Source of the DNA: CAYNYF01 sp964401385
Lineage (GTDB): Bacteria; Planctomycetota; Phycisphaerae; SM23-33
NCBI GenBank assembly: GCA_964401385.1
Contig: CAYNYF010000041.1
Location: 1-35,921 of the forward strand
Direction of reading: 5' to 3'
DNA length: 35,921 bases
Positions 15,934 through 27,024 of the stretch are shown here, piece by piece. Position 1 is the stretch's first letter, and the number at the start of each line of letters is the position of its first letter. The notes beneath the pieces are model-generated. The model worked only from the letters and a program-made list of their open reading frames with translations, ran no database searches and had not been told where the DNA came from. Position numbers and translations under genes: made by a program.

Positions 15934-16142
15934 CGCACAGCCCCTTTGTAAACAGACGTGACCCGAACCGAGCGACCGAACTTCTCAGATATGACCCTTT
16001 CTGCTGCCCCGGCCCACGACTCAGCCAGCGATCGCGGCCGGTCGACCCAATAGAATTGACGCATCCATTACTATACTATCCAACCCCGCCGCGAAATGCA
16101 AGTCTCGCAAGAACCACCCGCCGCGTCCCCGTCAGCGGCGCG
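15934..16142. other. Gene-free stretch between zinc-ribbon gene and 6S-like RNA
   Basis: No gene is seen. It holds the probable promoter region of the minus-strand zinc-ribbon gene, with TATAGTA-like bases near 16070-16078 on the minus strand, and a short GC-rich stretch downstream of the small RNA terminator. Confidence 0.3.
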
Positions 16143-16156
16143 AAAAAAAGGCCTCC
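16143..16156 (-). terminator. 3' end of the 6S-like RNA
   Basis: The closing helix ends with GGAGGC and is followed by CUUUUUUU (16149-16143), so the molecule's own long stem with the U-run should release the polymerase. Confidence 0.55.
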
Positions 16157-16309
16157 ACACTATGCCGATGGGAAGCCTTTGAAAAGAACCCTCTATTTCC
16201 AGGTGGGCGGTCGCTTGCCAGCCATTGGCTGAGCACAGACGGCACCGCCCTCAATGGTTTTGTCGGTTCTTTCAAAAGGGTGCTTCCCTGTCGGACATGG
16301 CAGAGGCAC
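16143..16309 (-). ncRNA. ssrS: 6S RNA-like regulatory RNA
   Basis: A 167-nt RNA can be drawn on the minus strand. Its -10 box and start are listed separately. The closing stem pairs GCCUC (16307-16303) with GAGGC (16155-16151), then CCG with CGG and AUG with CAU, then GGGAAGC (16288-16282) with GCUUCCC (16176-16170). A second helix pairs 16278-16265 with 16190-16177 (13-14 bp with single-base bulges). A symmetrical open bubble of 14 and 14 nt follows (16264-16251 and 16204-16191), then a terminal stem GGGCGGU (16250-16244) with ACCGCCC (16211-16205) and an inner CAGCC/GGCUG hairpin. The closing stem runs into seven U. This is the layout by which 6S RNA mimics an open promoter and binds RNA polymerase. 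The call rests on structure only. Confidence 0.7.
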
Positions 16310-16315
16310 GCTTTC

Positions 16316-16321
16316 ATTATA
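16316..16321 (-). promoter_or_regulatory. -10 box of the 6S-like RNA
   Basis: A perfect TATAAT on the minus strand, placing the start near 16309, exactly at the base of the predicted closing stem. The -35 region (about 16339-16344) is poor. Confidence 0.6.
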
Positions 16322-16424
16322 CCGAGCTTCTGAAAAGTTCATCGGCCGGCCGAGAGAAAAACTTGAGCGTACCCGCCCGCGCGGCGAATTGCGGATTGCC
16401 GGTTTCGGATTGCGTTTTCCGCGC

Positions 16425-18443
<2,019 letters not shown>

Positions 18444-18568
18444 CGCGTTTACTCTTGCGACTTGAACCCAAGAGCGGTACATGCTAGCCGATAGGGTCGA
18501 CCAAGCAAACCTTTTGTCCGCCGGGCGCGGCGGCGGCGCTTTGGGCGCCCGGCGAGCCGGGCACGGCG

Positions 18569-19306
18569 ATGACGATTAGGTTCAGGGGCATCTTTTCCAG
18601 GCCAGAGGGCACGACTGAACCGCCCGGCCAGGGCGGTGCGGGGTACTCTCCGCTGTCGGTGGTGGCCCTGATCGGAGCGAACCTGATCCCGCTGTTCGGC
18701 GTGCTGGCACTGGGCTGGCGGGTCTTCCCGATCCTGCTGCTGTTCTCCCTGGAGAACGTCGTCATCGGCTTCTACAACGTCCTGCGGATGGTCGTGGCCC
18801 CCTGCGACCTGAAGGAACTTCGCGCCGACACCGAGGGCGTCAGCACGAAGCGCGGGCTGATCCTGTTCTTCTGCGTCCACTATGGCGGATTCTGCGCCGG
18901 GCATCTGTTCTTCATCGTCTTGCTCTTCGGCCGGTTCGCGGACGGCTCCGCGACTGGGGCCCGGTGGTCGCCGGGGCCGGACGCGCGCCCCTGGCTGGCT
19001 GGTGGGTGGTGGCTGGCCACGGCGCTGGGTGGGCTCTTCATCAGCCACGGCGTCTCGTTCTGGAAGAACTTCATCCAGGGCGGCGAGTACAAGCGCGTTA
19101 CGGCCGATCAGCTCTTCGCCAGGCCCTACGGGCGGATCATGGTGATGCACGTGGCGGTCGTGGGCGGGGCGGCCGCCATCCGGGCCACCGGCAGCCAGGG
19201 GGCGCTATCGCTGCTGGTGATGGGCAAGATCATCCTGGACGTGGTCGGCCACGTGCGCGAGCGGCGAAAGTTCGCCCGCGAGCCGGCTCGACCTCGCCTC
19301 CCTTGA
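18569..19306 (+). CDS. DUF6498-like integral membrane protein
   Basis: A 245-residue membrane protein with about six hydrophobic segments (roughly residues 27-45, 48-65, 95-118, 142-160, 195-212 and 215-230). The motif FSLENVVIGFYNVLRM and the FFCVHYGGFCAGHLFF and SHGVSFWKNFI blocks match the family known as DUF6498, whose role is unknown. The last 20 residues are basic. It is divergent from pheT and convergent with the GT9 gene downstream. The start ATG lacks a clear ribosome site, so the true start may differ by a few codons. Confidence 0.75.
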   Translation: MTIRFRGIFSRPEGTTEPPGQGGAGYSPLSVVALIGANLIPLFGVLALGWRVFPILLLFSLENVVIGFYNVLRMVVAPCDLKELRADTEGVSTKRGLILFFCVHYGGFCAGHLFFIVLLFGRFADGSATGARWSPGPDARPWLAGGWWLATALGGLFISHGVSFWKNFIQGGEYKRVTADQLFARPYGRIMVMHVAVVGGAAAIRATGSQGALSLLVMGKIILDVVGHVRERRKFAREPARPRLP

Positions 19307-19342
19307 CAGCTAACGCCGCCGGAGGCAGCCCCCGCGTGCGCG

Positions 19343-20296
19343 TCAGCGGCCGGCGGCGGCGAGCGGGCCGGACCGGCCGAGGGCCGCCAGCACCGCGTCG
19401 GGGGGGATGCCTGCGACATCGGCGTCGGCGAGGACTTGCACCCGCCGCCCGCGGGGGGCGAAGTGCGCCCGGGCGCCGGTGCCGAACAGGGCGACGGTGG
19501 GCGTTCCCACGGCCGCGGCCAGGTGGGTCGGCCCGCTGTCGTTGCCGACGCAGGCGGCGGCCCCGGCCGCCAGAGCGGCCAGCACCGCAAGCGGCGGTCC
19601 GACGAGCGTGGCAAACTCCGCCTGAAGCGAGGCGGCCGTCGCCGGCCCCCACCAGTCCAGCTCCGTGGGCCCGAGGACGAAGACGGGCGCCGGGCGACAG
19701 CTTCGAGCCAACTCGACGAAACGCTCCAGCGGCCAGCACTTCTCCCGCGAGCCGGAGCCGGGATGGATCAGCACGTACGGGCCGTCGGCGGCCGCGCCTG
19801 CCTCGGCCAGCGCCGCCTTCGCCGCGGCCCGCCAGGTCTCGGGGACGCGCCAATCCGGAAGCGGGACCGGCTCGACGCCGGCCAAGCCGGCCCAGAGGTC
19901 CACGAGGTGCCCGCCGAATTCCTCCGGCGGGCGGATCGGCAGGAAGATCGCCCGCCCGGCTGAGCAGAGGGCCACCAGCCGCCGCTGCGCCGCCTCGTCG
20001 CCGGCGGCCAGGCAGCTCACCAGCAGATCGCACCCGCCCAGCCGCTTCGGCAGCGAGCATTTGCCGACGGGCGTGTCGGCGAAGACCTCCGCCATCGGCA
20101 ATGACTCAAAGTCCAGCGCCTCCTCGACGACGCCGAGACCGGCCAGCAGGGCGCCCTTTTCGGCGCCGGCGATCAGGCGCGCCCGTCCATGCCGCGGCCG
20201 CAACGCCGAAAGAAACTCACCGAACAGGACCAGATCGCCCAGTGCGCCGGGATGAATCGCCAGGATCGGTAATTGCGCCGGATGAATCCGTTTCAT
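19343..20296 (-). CDS. Family 9 glycosyltransferase (heptosyltransferase-like)
   Basis: The 317-residue protein resembles ADP-heptose:LPS heptosyltransferases, which act on the inner face of the cytoplasmic membrane during core assembly. The N-terminal motif is LAIHPGALGDLVLFGEFL, the nucleotide-binding domain has VLIHPGSGSREKCWPLERF, and the C-terminal signature is CVGNDSGPTHLAAAVGTPTVALFGT. The start at 20296 places the first motif at residue 13; an upstream in-frame ATG at 20356 overlaps the mnmA stop as ATGA and would add a 20-residue, Lys/Arg/Asn-rich leader encoded by repeat DNA. It follows mnmA on the same strand and is probably co-transcribed. Confidence 0.85.
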   Translation of the reverse strand: MKRIHPAQLPILAIHPGALGDLVLFGEFLSALRPRHGRARLIAGAEKGALLAGLGVVEEALDFESLPMAEVFADTPVGKCSLPKRLGGCDLLVSCLAAGDEAAQRRLVALCSAGRAIFLPIRPPEEFGGHLVDLWAGLAGVEPVPLPDWRVPETWRAAAKAALAEAGAAADGPYVLIHPGSGSREKCWPLERFVELARSCRPAPVFVLGPTELDWWGPATAASLQAEFATLVGPPLAVLAALAAGAAACVGNDSGPTHLAAAVGTPTVALFGTGARAHFAPRGRRVQVLADADVAGIPPDAVLAALGRSGPLAAAGR

Positions 20297-20352
20297 GAAT
20301 TCGCGTCTTCTTCGCTTCTTCGCTTCGTTTCTTCTATTCGCCGTATTCGCTT

Positions 20353-21426
20353 TCATTCGCGCGAATTCGCGTTATCGATCCAGCCTCCGCCGAGCAGCCT
20401 GTCGCCGTCGTAGATTACGGCCGCCTGTCCGGGCGTGACCGCCATGACGGGGTCGGCGAAATCGACCTGGAAGCGATCCGGGCCGGTGATGCGAACCTTG
20501 CCCGCTGCGCCGGCGTGGTTGTATCGAATCTGCACGATGGCGTCGAACTCGCTGCCGGCGGGCGGCGGGTCGACGTGCCAGTTCGCCCCGGAGGCCGACA
20601 GCCGCCGCGAGAGGGTCTCATCGGCCGAGCCGACCGTCACGGTCGCGCTTTCCGGGTCGATCCGCGTGACGTACATCGGCACCCCGACGGCCACGCCCAG
20701 CCCCCGCCGCTGGCCGATGGTGAAATGCCCCACGCCGTCGTGCCGGCCGAGAACATTGCCGGCCGAATCGACCACGTTGCCGGGACGCAGCGCCTCCGGC
20801 CGGCGGCGCCGCAGCAGCTCGGCGTAGTCGCCGGAGACGAAGCAGATCTCCTGGCTGTCGGGCTTCTCGGCCACGTGTAGGCCCAGCTCGGCGGCGATCC
20901 GGCGGACCTCGGCCTTGGTGGCGACCTGTCCGATCGGAAGCAGCACCCGCTCGAGCTGCCCGCGGGCGATCCCGAAGAGGGAATAGGACTGGTCCTTCTC
21001 GGGAGAGCGATGAATCCGCCCGTCGACCATCCGGGCGTGGTGGCCGGTGGCGACGTAGCGCGCGGCCACCGCGTCGGCCCGGGCGATCAGGGCGCCGAAC
21101 TTGATCAGCGTGTTGCAGTGGATGCAGGGGTTGGGCGTCCGCCCGCGGGCGTACTCGGCTGCGAAGTAGTCGATGATGCCGACGAAGTCGCGCCCGGCGT
21201 CGAGCAGGAACAGGTCGATGCCGAGTCTCTCGGCCACGCGGCGGGCGTCGGCGGCGTCGGTAGGCGAGCAGCAGCCGCGGGTATCGTGGTCGGCCTCGAC
21301 CGCCCCGCCCAGGCACAGGAACACCCCCGTCACTTCATAGCCGGCCCGCACCAGCAGGTATGCGGCCACGGAGCTGTCCACGCCGCCGCTCATCGCGACC
21401 AGCACCTTTTCTCCCGCTTGCGGCAT
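20353..21426 (-). CDS. mnmA: tRNA-specific 2-thiouridylase MnmA
   Basis: MnmA adds sulfur to wobble uridine 34 of tRNA-Lys, -Glu and -Gln using ATP and a persulfide relay. The 357-residue protein has the PP-loop SGGVDSS at 13-19, catalytic Cys101 in NPCIHCN, the second catalytic Cys195 in SQEICFV, the tRNA-contact region TGHHARM, and ends with LLGGGWI near the C-terminus as in the family. The ATG at 21426 has no ribosome site; TACAAT lies such that transcription would begin about one base before it. Its stop overlaps an ATG of the GT9 frame. Confidence 0.95.
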   Translation of the reverse strand: MPQAGEKVLVAMSGGVDSSVAAYLLVRAGYEVTGVFLCLGGAVEADHDTRGCCSPTDAADARRVAERLGIDLFLLDAGRDFVGIIDYFAAEYARGRTPNPCIHCNTLIKFGALIARADAVAARYVATGHHARMVDGRIHRSPEKDQSYSLFGIARGQLERVLLPIGQVATKAEVRRIAAELGLHVAEKPDSQEICFVSGDYAELLRRRRPEALRPGNVVDSAGNVLGRHDGVGHFTIGQRRGLGVAVGVPMYVTRIDPESATVTVGSADETLSRRLSASGANWHVDPPPAGSEFDAIVQIRYNHAGAAGKVRITGPDRFQVDFADPVMAVTPGQAAVIYDGDRLLGGGWIDNANSRE

Positions 21427-21433
21427 CCGCAGT

Positions 21434-21439
21434 ATTGTA
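21434..21439 (-). promoter_or_regulatory. Candidate -10 box of mnmA
   Basis: TACAAT on the minus strand ending eight bases before the ATG, so the transcript would start at about 21427. No good -35 is visible at the usual distance, which lowers confidence. Confidence 0.35.
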
Positions 21440-21488
21440 ACGGGCCGCGGGCCGAGACAGCGACAAAAGCCGCGCTCGCGGCCTGCGC

Positions 21489-22271
21489 GTGCGATTTGAC
21501 AAAGCCCGCGCGGACGGGTCTATTATCGCGGGCAGGAAGGAGTGCGAGATCGCCGAGCCTCTCACGAGCGAGCCGGCGCCGAAGAGCTGCCCGCGGTGCG
21601 GCCTGTCCAGCGCCGCGGACGCCGAGTTCTGCGTCCACTGCGGCAACCGCCTCGGGCCGCGCCGGAAGGTGCCCGTCTGGCACCTGCACCGGCGGCTGTA
21701 CGACTGGACGCTGGCGTGGGCGTATCGCCCCTCGGCGGCCGTCGCCTTGTTCGTGCTGAGCTTTGCCGAGAGCAGCTTCTTTCCCGTTCCCCCCGACGTA
21801 CTGCTGATTCCGCTGACGCTGGGCGACCGGCGGAAGTGGTTGCGGTACGCCCTGCTGTGCAGCCTGGCCAGCGTCGCCGGCGGGGCGACCGGCTACCTCA
21901 TCGGCTACGCCGCCTGGCAAGCGGTGGGGAAGTTCTTCTTCGACTGGATTCCCGGCTTCACGCCGGCGCGGTTCGAGGAGGTCAGCAAGGCCTACGAGCA
22001 GTGGAACTTCTGGGTGGTCTTCACGGCCGGCTTCACGCCGCTGCCGTTCAAGGTGATCACCATCACGGCCGGCGTGTTCAAGATCAACTTCGTCGTCTTT
22101 CTCATTGCCGCGGCCGTGAGCCGCTCGGCGCGGTTCTTTCTGGTGGCCGGGCTGTGCCGCATCTTCGGGGCGAGGATCACCCCCTTCATCGAGAAGTACT
22201 TCAACTGGCTGGCGCTGGCCTTCGCGGTGCTGCTGATCGGCGGCTTCGCCGTGTTCAAGTACGTGCTGTGA
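21489..22271 (+). CDS. Zinc-ribbon plus DedA/VTT-domain membrane protein
   Basis: The protein begins with a zinc ribbon (Cys34, Cys37, Cys48, Cys51 in the frame from 21489) and continues into a DedA/YqaA-like domain with ESSFFPVPPDVLLIP, the GATGYLIGYAAW helix, FTAGFTPLPFKVITITAGV and three to four membrane segments. DedA proteins act in membrane lipid transport (VTT fold). The only in-frame ATG is at 21489, but a TTGACA/TATTAT promoter overlaps codons 3-13. A strong ribosome site AGGAAGGAG (21534-21542) lies six bases before an ATC codon at 21549, so the real start may be this unusual codon, giving 240 residues. It is divergent from mnmA. Confidence 0.85.
   Translation: MRFDKARADGSIIAGRKECEIAEPLTSEPAPKSCPRCGLSSAADAEFCVHCGNRLGPRRKVPVWHLHRRLYDWTLAWAYRPSAAVALFVLSFAESSFFPVPPDVLLIPLTLGDRRKWLRYALLCSLASVAGGATGYLIGYAAWQAVGKFFFDWIPGFTPARFEEVSKAYEQWNFWVVFTAGFTPLPFKVITITAGVFKINFVVFLIAAAVSRSARFFLVAGLCRIFGARITPFIEKYFNWLALAFAVLLIGGFAVFKYVL
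21496..21526 (+). promoter_or_regulatory. Candidate promoter inside the annotated DedA N-terminus
   Basis: TTGACA at 21496-21501 and TATTAT at 21521-21526 with a 19-bp spacer (17 bp if the -10 is read as TCTATT). The start would be near 21533, just before the ribosome site AGGAAGGAG, and after the ATG at 21489. Confidence 0.5.
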
Positions 22272-22309
22272 GGCCCCCGCCGGCGACGGCGGCGCCGCCG
22301 GAAAAGGCG

Positions 22310-23938
22310 CTAGCCCTTCTTGGCGTTGGAGGGTCCCCGGGTGCCGGTGGGAACGGAGGGTTTGCCGTTGGGGGTTTCAGCCTGCTCGGCCGGCGGCTTT
22401 TCCTGCGAGGGGTATTTCACGCGCGCGTGGTGAATGCCGCAGAGGCTCTTGACCAGGGAGGTCTCGATGGTGTGGACCTCCTTGAGCGTCAGCTCGCACT
22501 CGTCGAGCTGTCCGTCCATGAGGCGCTTGTGGATGATCTGGTGGACCTGCGTCTCGATTCGGCCGGGGGTGGGCTCGGACATGGCCCGCACGGCCGACTC
22601 GGCGGCGTCGGCCAGCATGAGGATGGCCGCCTCCCGCAATCTGGGCTTGGGCCCGGGATAGCGGAACTCGACTTCGTCGGGGGCGCGCTCGACGTCGCCC
22701 TTGCGCTGCTGGGTGGCGGCGTGGTAGAAATACTCCACCAGCGTGGTGCCGTGGTGGGTGGCGATGAACTCGTGCAGCACCCGCGGCAGGCCGTATTCGC
22801 CGGCCATCTCCAGCCCGTCCTTGACGTGCCCCTTGATGATCAGCAGGCTAATGGCCGGACTGAGCTTGTCGTGCTTGGAGGACGGGCCCGACTGATTCTC
22901 CACGAAGTAGTCGGACTTGTTGATCTTTCCGATGTCGTGATAGTAGGACCCCACGCGGGCCAGCAGCCCGTTGGCGCCGACGGACTGGGCCGCCGACTCG
23001 GACATCGTGCCCAGCATGAGCGAGTGGCTGTAGCTGCCGGGCGCCTCCAGCGCCAGCCGCTTCAGCAGCGGCTTGTCGGCGTCGCACCACTCCAGCAGCG
23101 TCAGCGAGGTGGCCACGCGGAAGACGCGCTCGATCAGCGGCAGCACCCCCTGGACTAGAAACCCCCCGGCAAGGGCGGCCGCCGCGGCGCAGAGGCTGTC
23201 GATGAGGGTGAAGCGCACGGGCACGCCGGCGGCGGTTTGCACCGCCCACACCCCGCCGAGAGCCACGGCCGCCGCGCCCAGGCCGGTCTGGATGAGCTTG
23301 CTGCGGGTGCGGACCTCGCGCAGTTGGAACACCACGGCCGCCGCCGCCCCCCACAGCACCAGCAGCTCGCCCATGCCCGCGCGAAGCTGCAACGCCATCA
23401 GCACCAGCAGCCCCCCCGAAGCGGCGAAGGCGAACCGCTGCCCGAAGGCGATGGCCAGCGCCGCCGCCCCCGTGAACACAGCAAAGACCGACAGGTAGAA
23501 GTTCCAGCCGGCCGCCCCGACCATGGCCTTGCTCACCAGGAGCATCAGCGCCAGCGAGCCCGCGACCGCGCAGCCGCGGGCGTGGTCGGCCACGATCGAA
23601 GGCTCATATTTGAAGACGTACAGGCACAGCAGTAGGATGACGGCGGCGATCATGCCCGTCCGCCCCACCACCACCCAGAGGCCCTGCTGCGGGCCCGGCT
23701 CGCCGCCGGGCGAGTCGGCGCCGACGGCGGCGCGGCGGACCAGCAGGCTGCCGGCGTGCGACGCCCCGGCCGGCCAGAGGTCCATTGCCAGCACGGCGGC
23801 CGCGAACACCACCGCGATCAGCACCGAGCCGGTCCCGCCGGCCTGGCGGAACCGCTGCCAGCGGCTCGGGCTTATCCGCGGCGGCTCCACGCGACGCGGG
23901 GCCGGCTTCTTCCTGTTGTTTTTCTTGAACGGCCACAT
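22310..23938 (-). CDS. PgpH-like 7TM-HD phosphodiesterase
   Basis: A 542-residue membrane protein: a basic N-terminus, one transmembrane span (about 38-55), a short outer loop, six or more further spans (about 85-285), and a cytoplasmic HD domain with SYSHSLMLGTMSE, YHDIGKINKSDYF (HD near residue 334), IKGHVKDG and FIATHHGT. PgpH-type proteins hydrolyse cyclic di-AMP to pApA. The large outer 7TMR-HDED domain of typical members is nearly absent; only about 30 residues separate spans 1 and 2. The C-terminus is a Pro/Lys tail. It lies 57 bp behind phoH, the usual partner; ybeY, normally next, is not present downstream. Confidence 0.85.
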   Translation of the reverse strand: MWPFKKNNRKKPAPRRVEPPRISPSRWQRFRQAGGTGSVLIAVVFAAAVLAMDLWPAGASHAGSLLVRRAAVGADSPGGEPGPQQGLWVVVGRTGMIAAVILLLCLYVFKYEPSIVADHARGCAVAGSLALMLLVSKAMVGAAGWNFYLSVFAVFTGAAALAIAFGQRFAFAASGGLLVLMALQLRAGMGELLVLWGAAAAVVFQLREVRTRSKLIQTGLGAAAVALGGVWAVQTAAGVPVRFTLIDSLCAAAAALAGGFLVQGVLPLIERVFRVATSLTLLEWCDADKPLLKRLALEAPGSYSHSLMLGTMSESAAQSVGANGLLARVGSYYHDIGKINKSDYFVENQSGPSSKHDKLSPAISLLIIKGHVKDGLEMAGEYGLPRVLHEFIATHHGTTLVEYFYHAATQQRKGDVERAPDEVEFRYPGPKPRLREAAILMLADAAESAVRAMSEPTPGRIETQVHQIIHKRLMDGQLDECELTLKEVHTIETSLVKSLCGIHHARVKYPSQEKPPAEQAETPNGKPSVPTGTRGPSNAKKG

Positions 23939-23995
23939 GGCAAACGCCGTCGCTGTTCCTCAAAGACCGCCAGCCGGCAGGCGGGCGGCCGCCGA

Positions 23996-24970
<975 letters not shown>

Positions 24971-25076
24971 GGGCCAAACTCCAACACAAGATCGTCAGCG
25001 GCGGCCCGCCGACGGCACCGGCTCGTGCGGCTTCCAGCTCGTCTGATATTTCGATATTCGAATCTGATCTTGTTCT

Positions 25077-25988
25077 CTATCGGAACAAGGCCAGCAGCAC
25101 ATAAGCTGCCGGCGCCGCCAGCAGCGGCGAGTCCAGTATGTCCAGAACGCCGCCGAAGCCCGGGGCCACGCTGCCGGCGTCCTTGACCCTGGCGTCGCGC
25201 TTCAGCACCGACTCGCCCAGGTCGCCGACCTGCCCGAAGAGGCCGATCACGGCGCCGAAGGCGGCCGCCGCCGGCCAGCCCATATTCATCATACTCGCGC
25301 GCGCGGGCGAGTCGAAGACCGGGTTGACCGCGGATGCAAACGCCGCCGCCGCAATCGCCCCCAGCAGAAGCCCGCCGAAGAGGCCCTCCCAGCTCTTGTG
25401 GGGGCTCACCGACGGAAGCAGCTTGTGCCGCCCGAGGGCCGAGCCGACAAAGTACGCCCCGATGTCCGTGAACTTCACCGCCAGGATGAACAGGACAAAG
25501 GCCTTCATCCCGAAGTGCAGGCGGATGCTCAGCACCACCGCCCCGCAGACGCCCAGGTAGCACACCGCCAGCAGCGACCGGCCGATGCGGCCGAAGGCCC
25601 GATCCGACCCACGGGTGAGGGCCTGATCGGCAAAGACGGCCATCACCACCACGCCCAGCACCACTAATCCGAGCAGACCCTCATCCCCGCCGGGAAAGAG
25701 CCCCTGCCGCCAGCAGGGCAGCGTGCCCAGCACGACCGCGCACGCCGCGCCGGCGAATCGAGATATCGCAACGCCCCCGGCCGCCGAGAGCCGCGCCAGC
25801 TCCAGGTGCCCGGCCGCCAGCAGCAGCACCATCAGCCCGGCCAGCGGCAGGGCGCGGATGACGACCGGCCGGCCGCCGGGCCCGCCGGCAAGCGCCGGCC
25901 AGTCGAGCTGCTCCAGGTGCCAGTCGAGCAGGAACACCCCGGCGGCGAAGGCGATCAGAATGGCTCCGACAGTAATCCGCGTCAGCAT
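25077..25988 (-). CDS. cdsA: Phosphatidate cytidylyltransferase CdsA
   Basis: CdsA makes CDP-diacylglycerol from CTP and phosphatidate in the membrane, the precursor of phosphatidylglycerol and other phospholipids. The 303-residue protein has about eight hydrophobic segments. The C-terminal signature runs from VKFTDIGAYFVGSALGR through LLPSVSPHKSWEGLFGG and on to DSPARASMM and GQVGDLGESVLKRDARVKD. The start ATG at 25988 is chosen because the first membrane segment follows at once; the frame also runs upstream to 26108. It lies 106 bases upstream of phoH on the same strand and is divergent from the methyltransferase gene. Confidence 0.9.
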   Translation of the reverse strand: MLTRITVGAILIAFAAGVFLLDWHLEQLDWPALAGGPGGRPVVIRALPLAGLMVLLLAAGHLELARLSAAGGVAISRFAGAACAVVLGTLPCWRQGLFPGGDEGLLGLVVLGVVVMAVFADQALTRGSDRAFGRIGRSLLAVCYLGVCGAVVLSIRLHFGMKAFVLFILAVKFTDIGAYFVGSALGRHKLLPSVSPHKSWEGLFGGLLLGAIAAAAFASAVNPVFDSPARASMMNMGWPAAAAFGAVIGLFGQVGDLGESVLKRDARVKDAGSVAPGFGGVLDILDSPLLAAPAAYVLLALFR

Positions 25989-26140
25989 CGCCCATATATT
26001 ACAAGGGCTCCGCCGCCAAATTGGAAGCGCGGCTGGTTGCCCGCTACCGGCGTCGATGCGGTCGCCGGCTCTCGCGTCGGGCTTGCACGGGCGGGGCTCT
26101 GCCCGCATGATGAGGCGGATCGCGGGGGGAAGGCACGATC

Positions 26141-27019
26141 ATGGCGCTTGACCTGAAATCATACGCGGCCAAGGTGCGCGTGACCGACGGCGTCTACGGC
26201 ACGCAGTTGTATCCGGAGGCCCTGGGCACCGTCGCCTGCAAGGAGCTTCTGAACGCGGTCAACCCGGCCGTGGTGGAGGCCGTCGCCCGCAGCTACGTGG
26301 AGGCCGGCAGCGACGTCATCCTGACCAACTCGCTGTGCGCGAACCGCTTCATGCTGGATTCTTACGGAGTGGCGGACCGCGTCGCCGAGCTGGCGGAGGC
26401 GGCCGCGGCCATCAGCACCCGGGCAGCCAGGGGAACCGACGTGAAGGTCTTCGGCTCGCTCGGCCCGACGGGCAAGGTCGTGATGATGGAGGAGGTCTCC
26501 GAGGAGCGCTTCTCGGCCGCGTTCGCCGAGACGGCCGAAGCCCTCGCCTGGGGGCGGGCCGAGGCGATCGTGCTGGAGACCTTCAACGAGCTGGCCGAGG
26601 CCGAGATCGCCCTGAAGGCGGTCCGGAAAGCCTGCGACCTGCCGGTGGTGGTCTGCATGTCCTTCGCCTACGGGCCGGACAAGACCATGACGATGATGGG
26701 CAACAAGCCGGCCGACCTGGCGGCAATGGCCGAGGCGAACGGGGCCGCGGCGGTCGGGGCCAATTGCGGCATCGGACCGCAGCCGTACGTTCGCGTGGCC
26801 CAACTGCTGCGGGAGGCCACGGACCTACCCATCTGGATCAAGCCGAACGCCGGCCTGCCGCAGGTCAAGGCGGGGGAGACCCTCTTCCCCATGGGGCCGG
26901 CCGAGTTCGCCCTGTTCGTGCCCAAGCTCATCCAGGCCGGGGCGAACTTCATCGGCGGCTGCTGCGGGAGCACGCCCGACCATATCCGGGCGATCCGAAA
27001 GGCGGTCGACGAAGGCTGA
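26141..27019 (+). CDS. Homocysteine S-methyltransferase-domain protein
   Basis: A 292-residue protein consisting of the zinc-dependent Hcy-binding barrel found at the N-terminus of MetH and in BHMT/MmuM. Zinc ligands are Cys209 in GANCGIGP and Cys274-Cys275 in IGGCCGS. The start has TDGVYGTQL, and GSDVILTNSLCANRF and VFGSLGPTG are characteristic. It should transfer a methyl group to homocysteine, or another thiol, from an unknown donor; it has no cobalamin or folate domain of its own, so it may work with a separate corrinoid protein. GGGGGAAGG precedes the ATG. It is monocistronic. Confidence 0.85.
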   Translation: MALDLKSYAAKVRVTDGVYGTQLYPEALGTVACKELLNAVNPAVVEAVARSYVEAGSDVILTNSLCANRFMLDSYGVADRVAELAEAAAAISTRAARGTDVKVFGSLGPTGKVVMMEEVSEERFSAAFAETAEALAWGRAEAIVLETFNELAEAEIALKAVRKACDLPVVVCMSFAYGPDKTMTMMGNKPADLAAMAEANGAAAVGANCGIGPQPYVRVAQLLREATDLPIWIKPNAGLPQVKAGETLFPMGPAEFALFVPKLIQAGANFIGGCCGSTPDHIRAIRKAVDEG

Positions 27020-27024
27020 GGGCG

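Noticed and set aside
21542..23158. GTG at 21542 with an ideal ribosome site opening a 538-codon frame
   Set aside because: The GTG overlaps the end of the ribosome site itself, and the frame is out of phase with the conserved DedA sequence and runs antisense to the PgpH gene.
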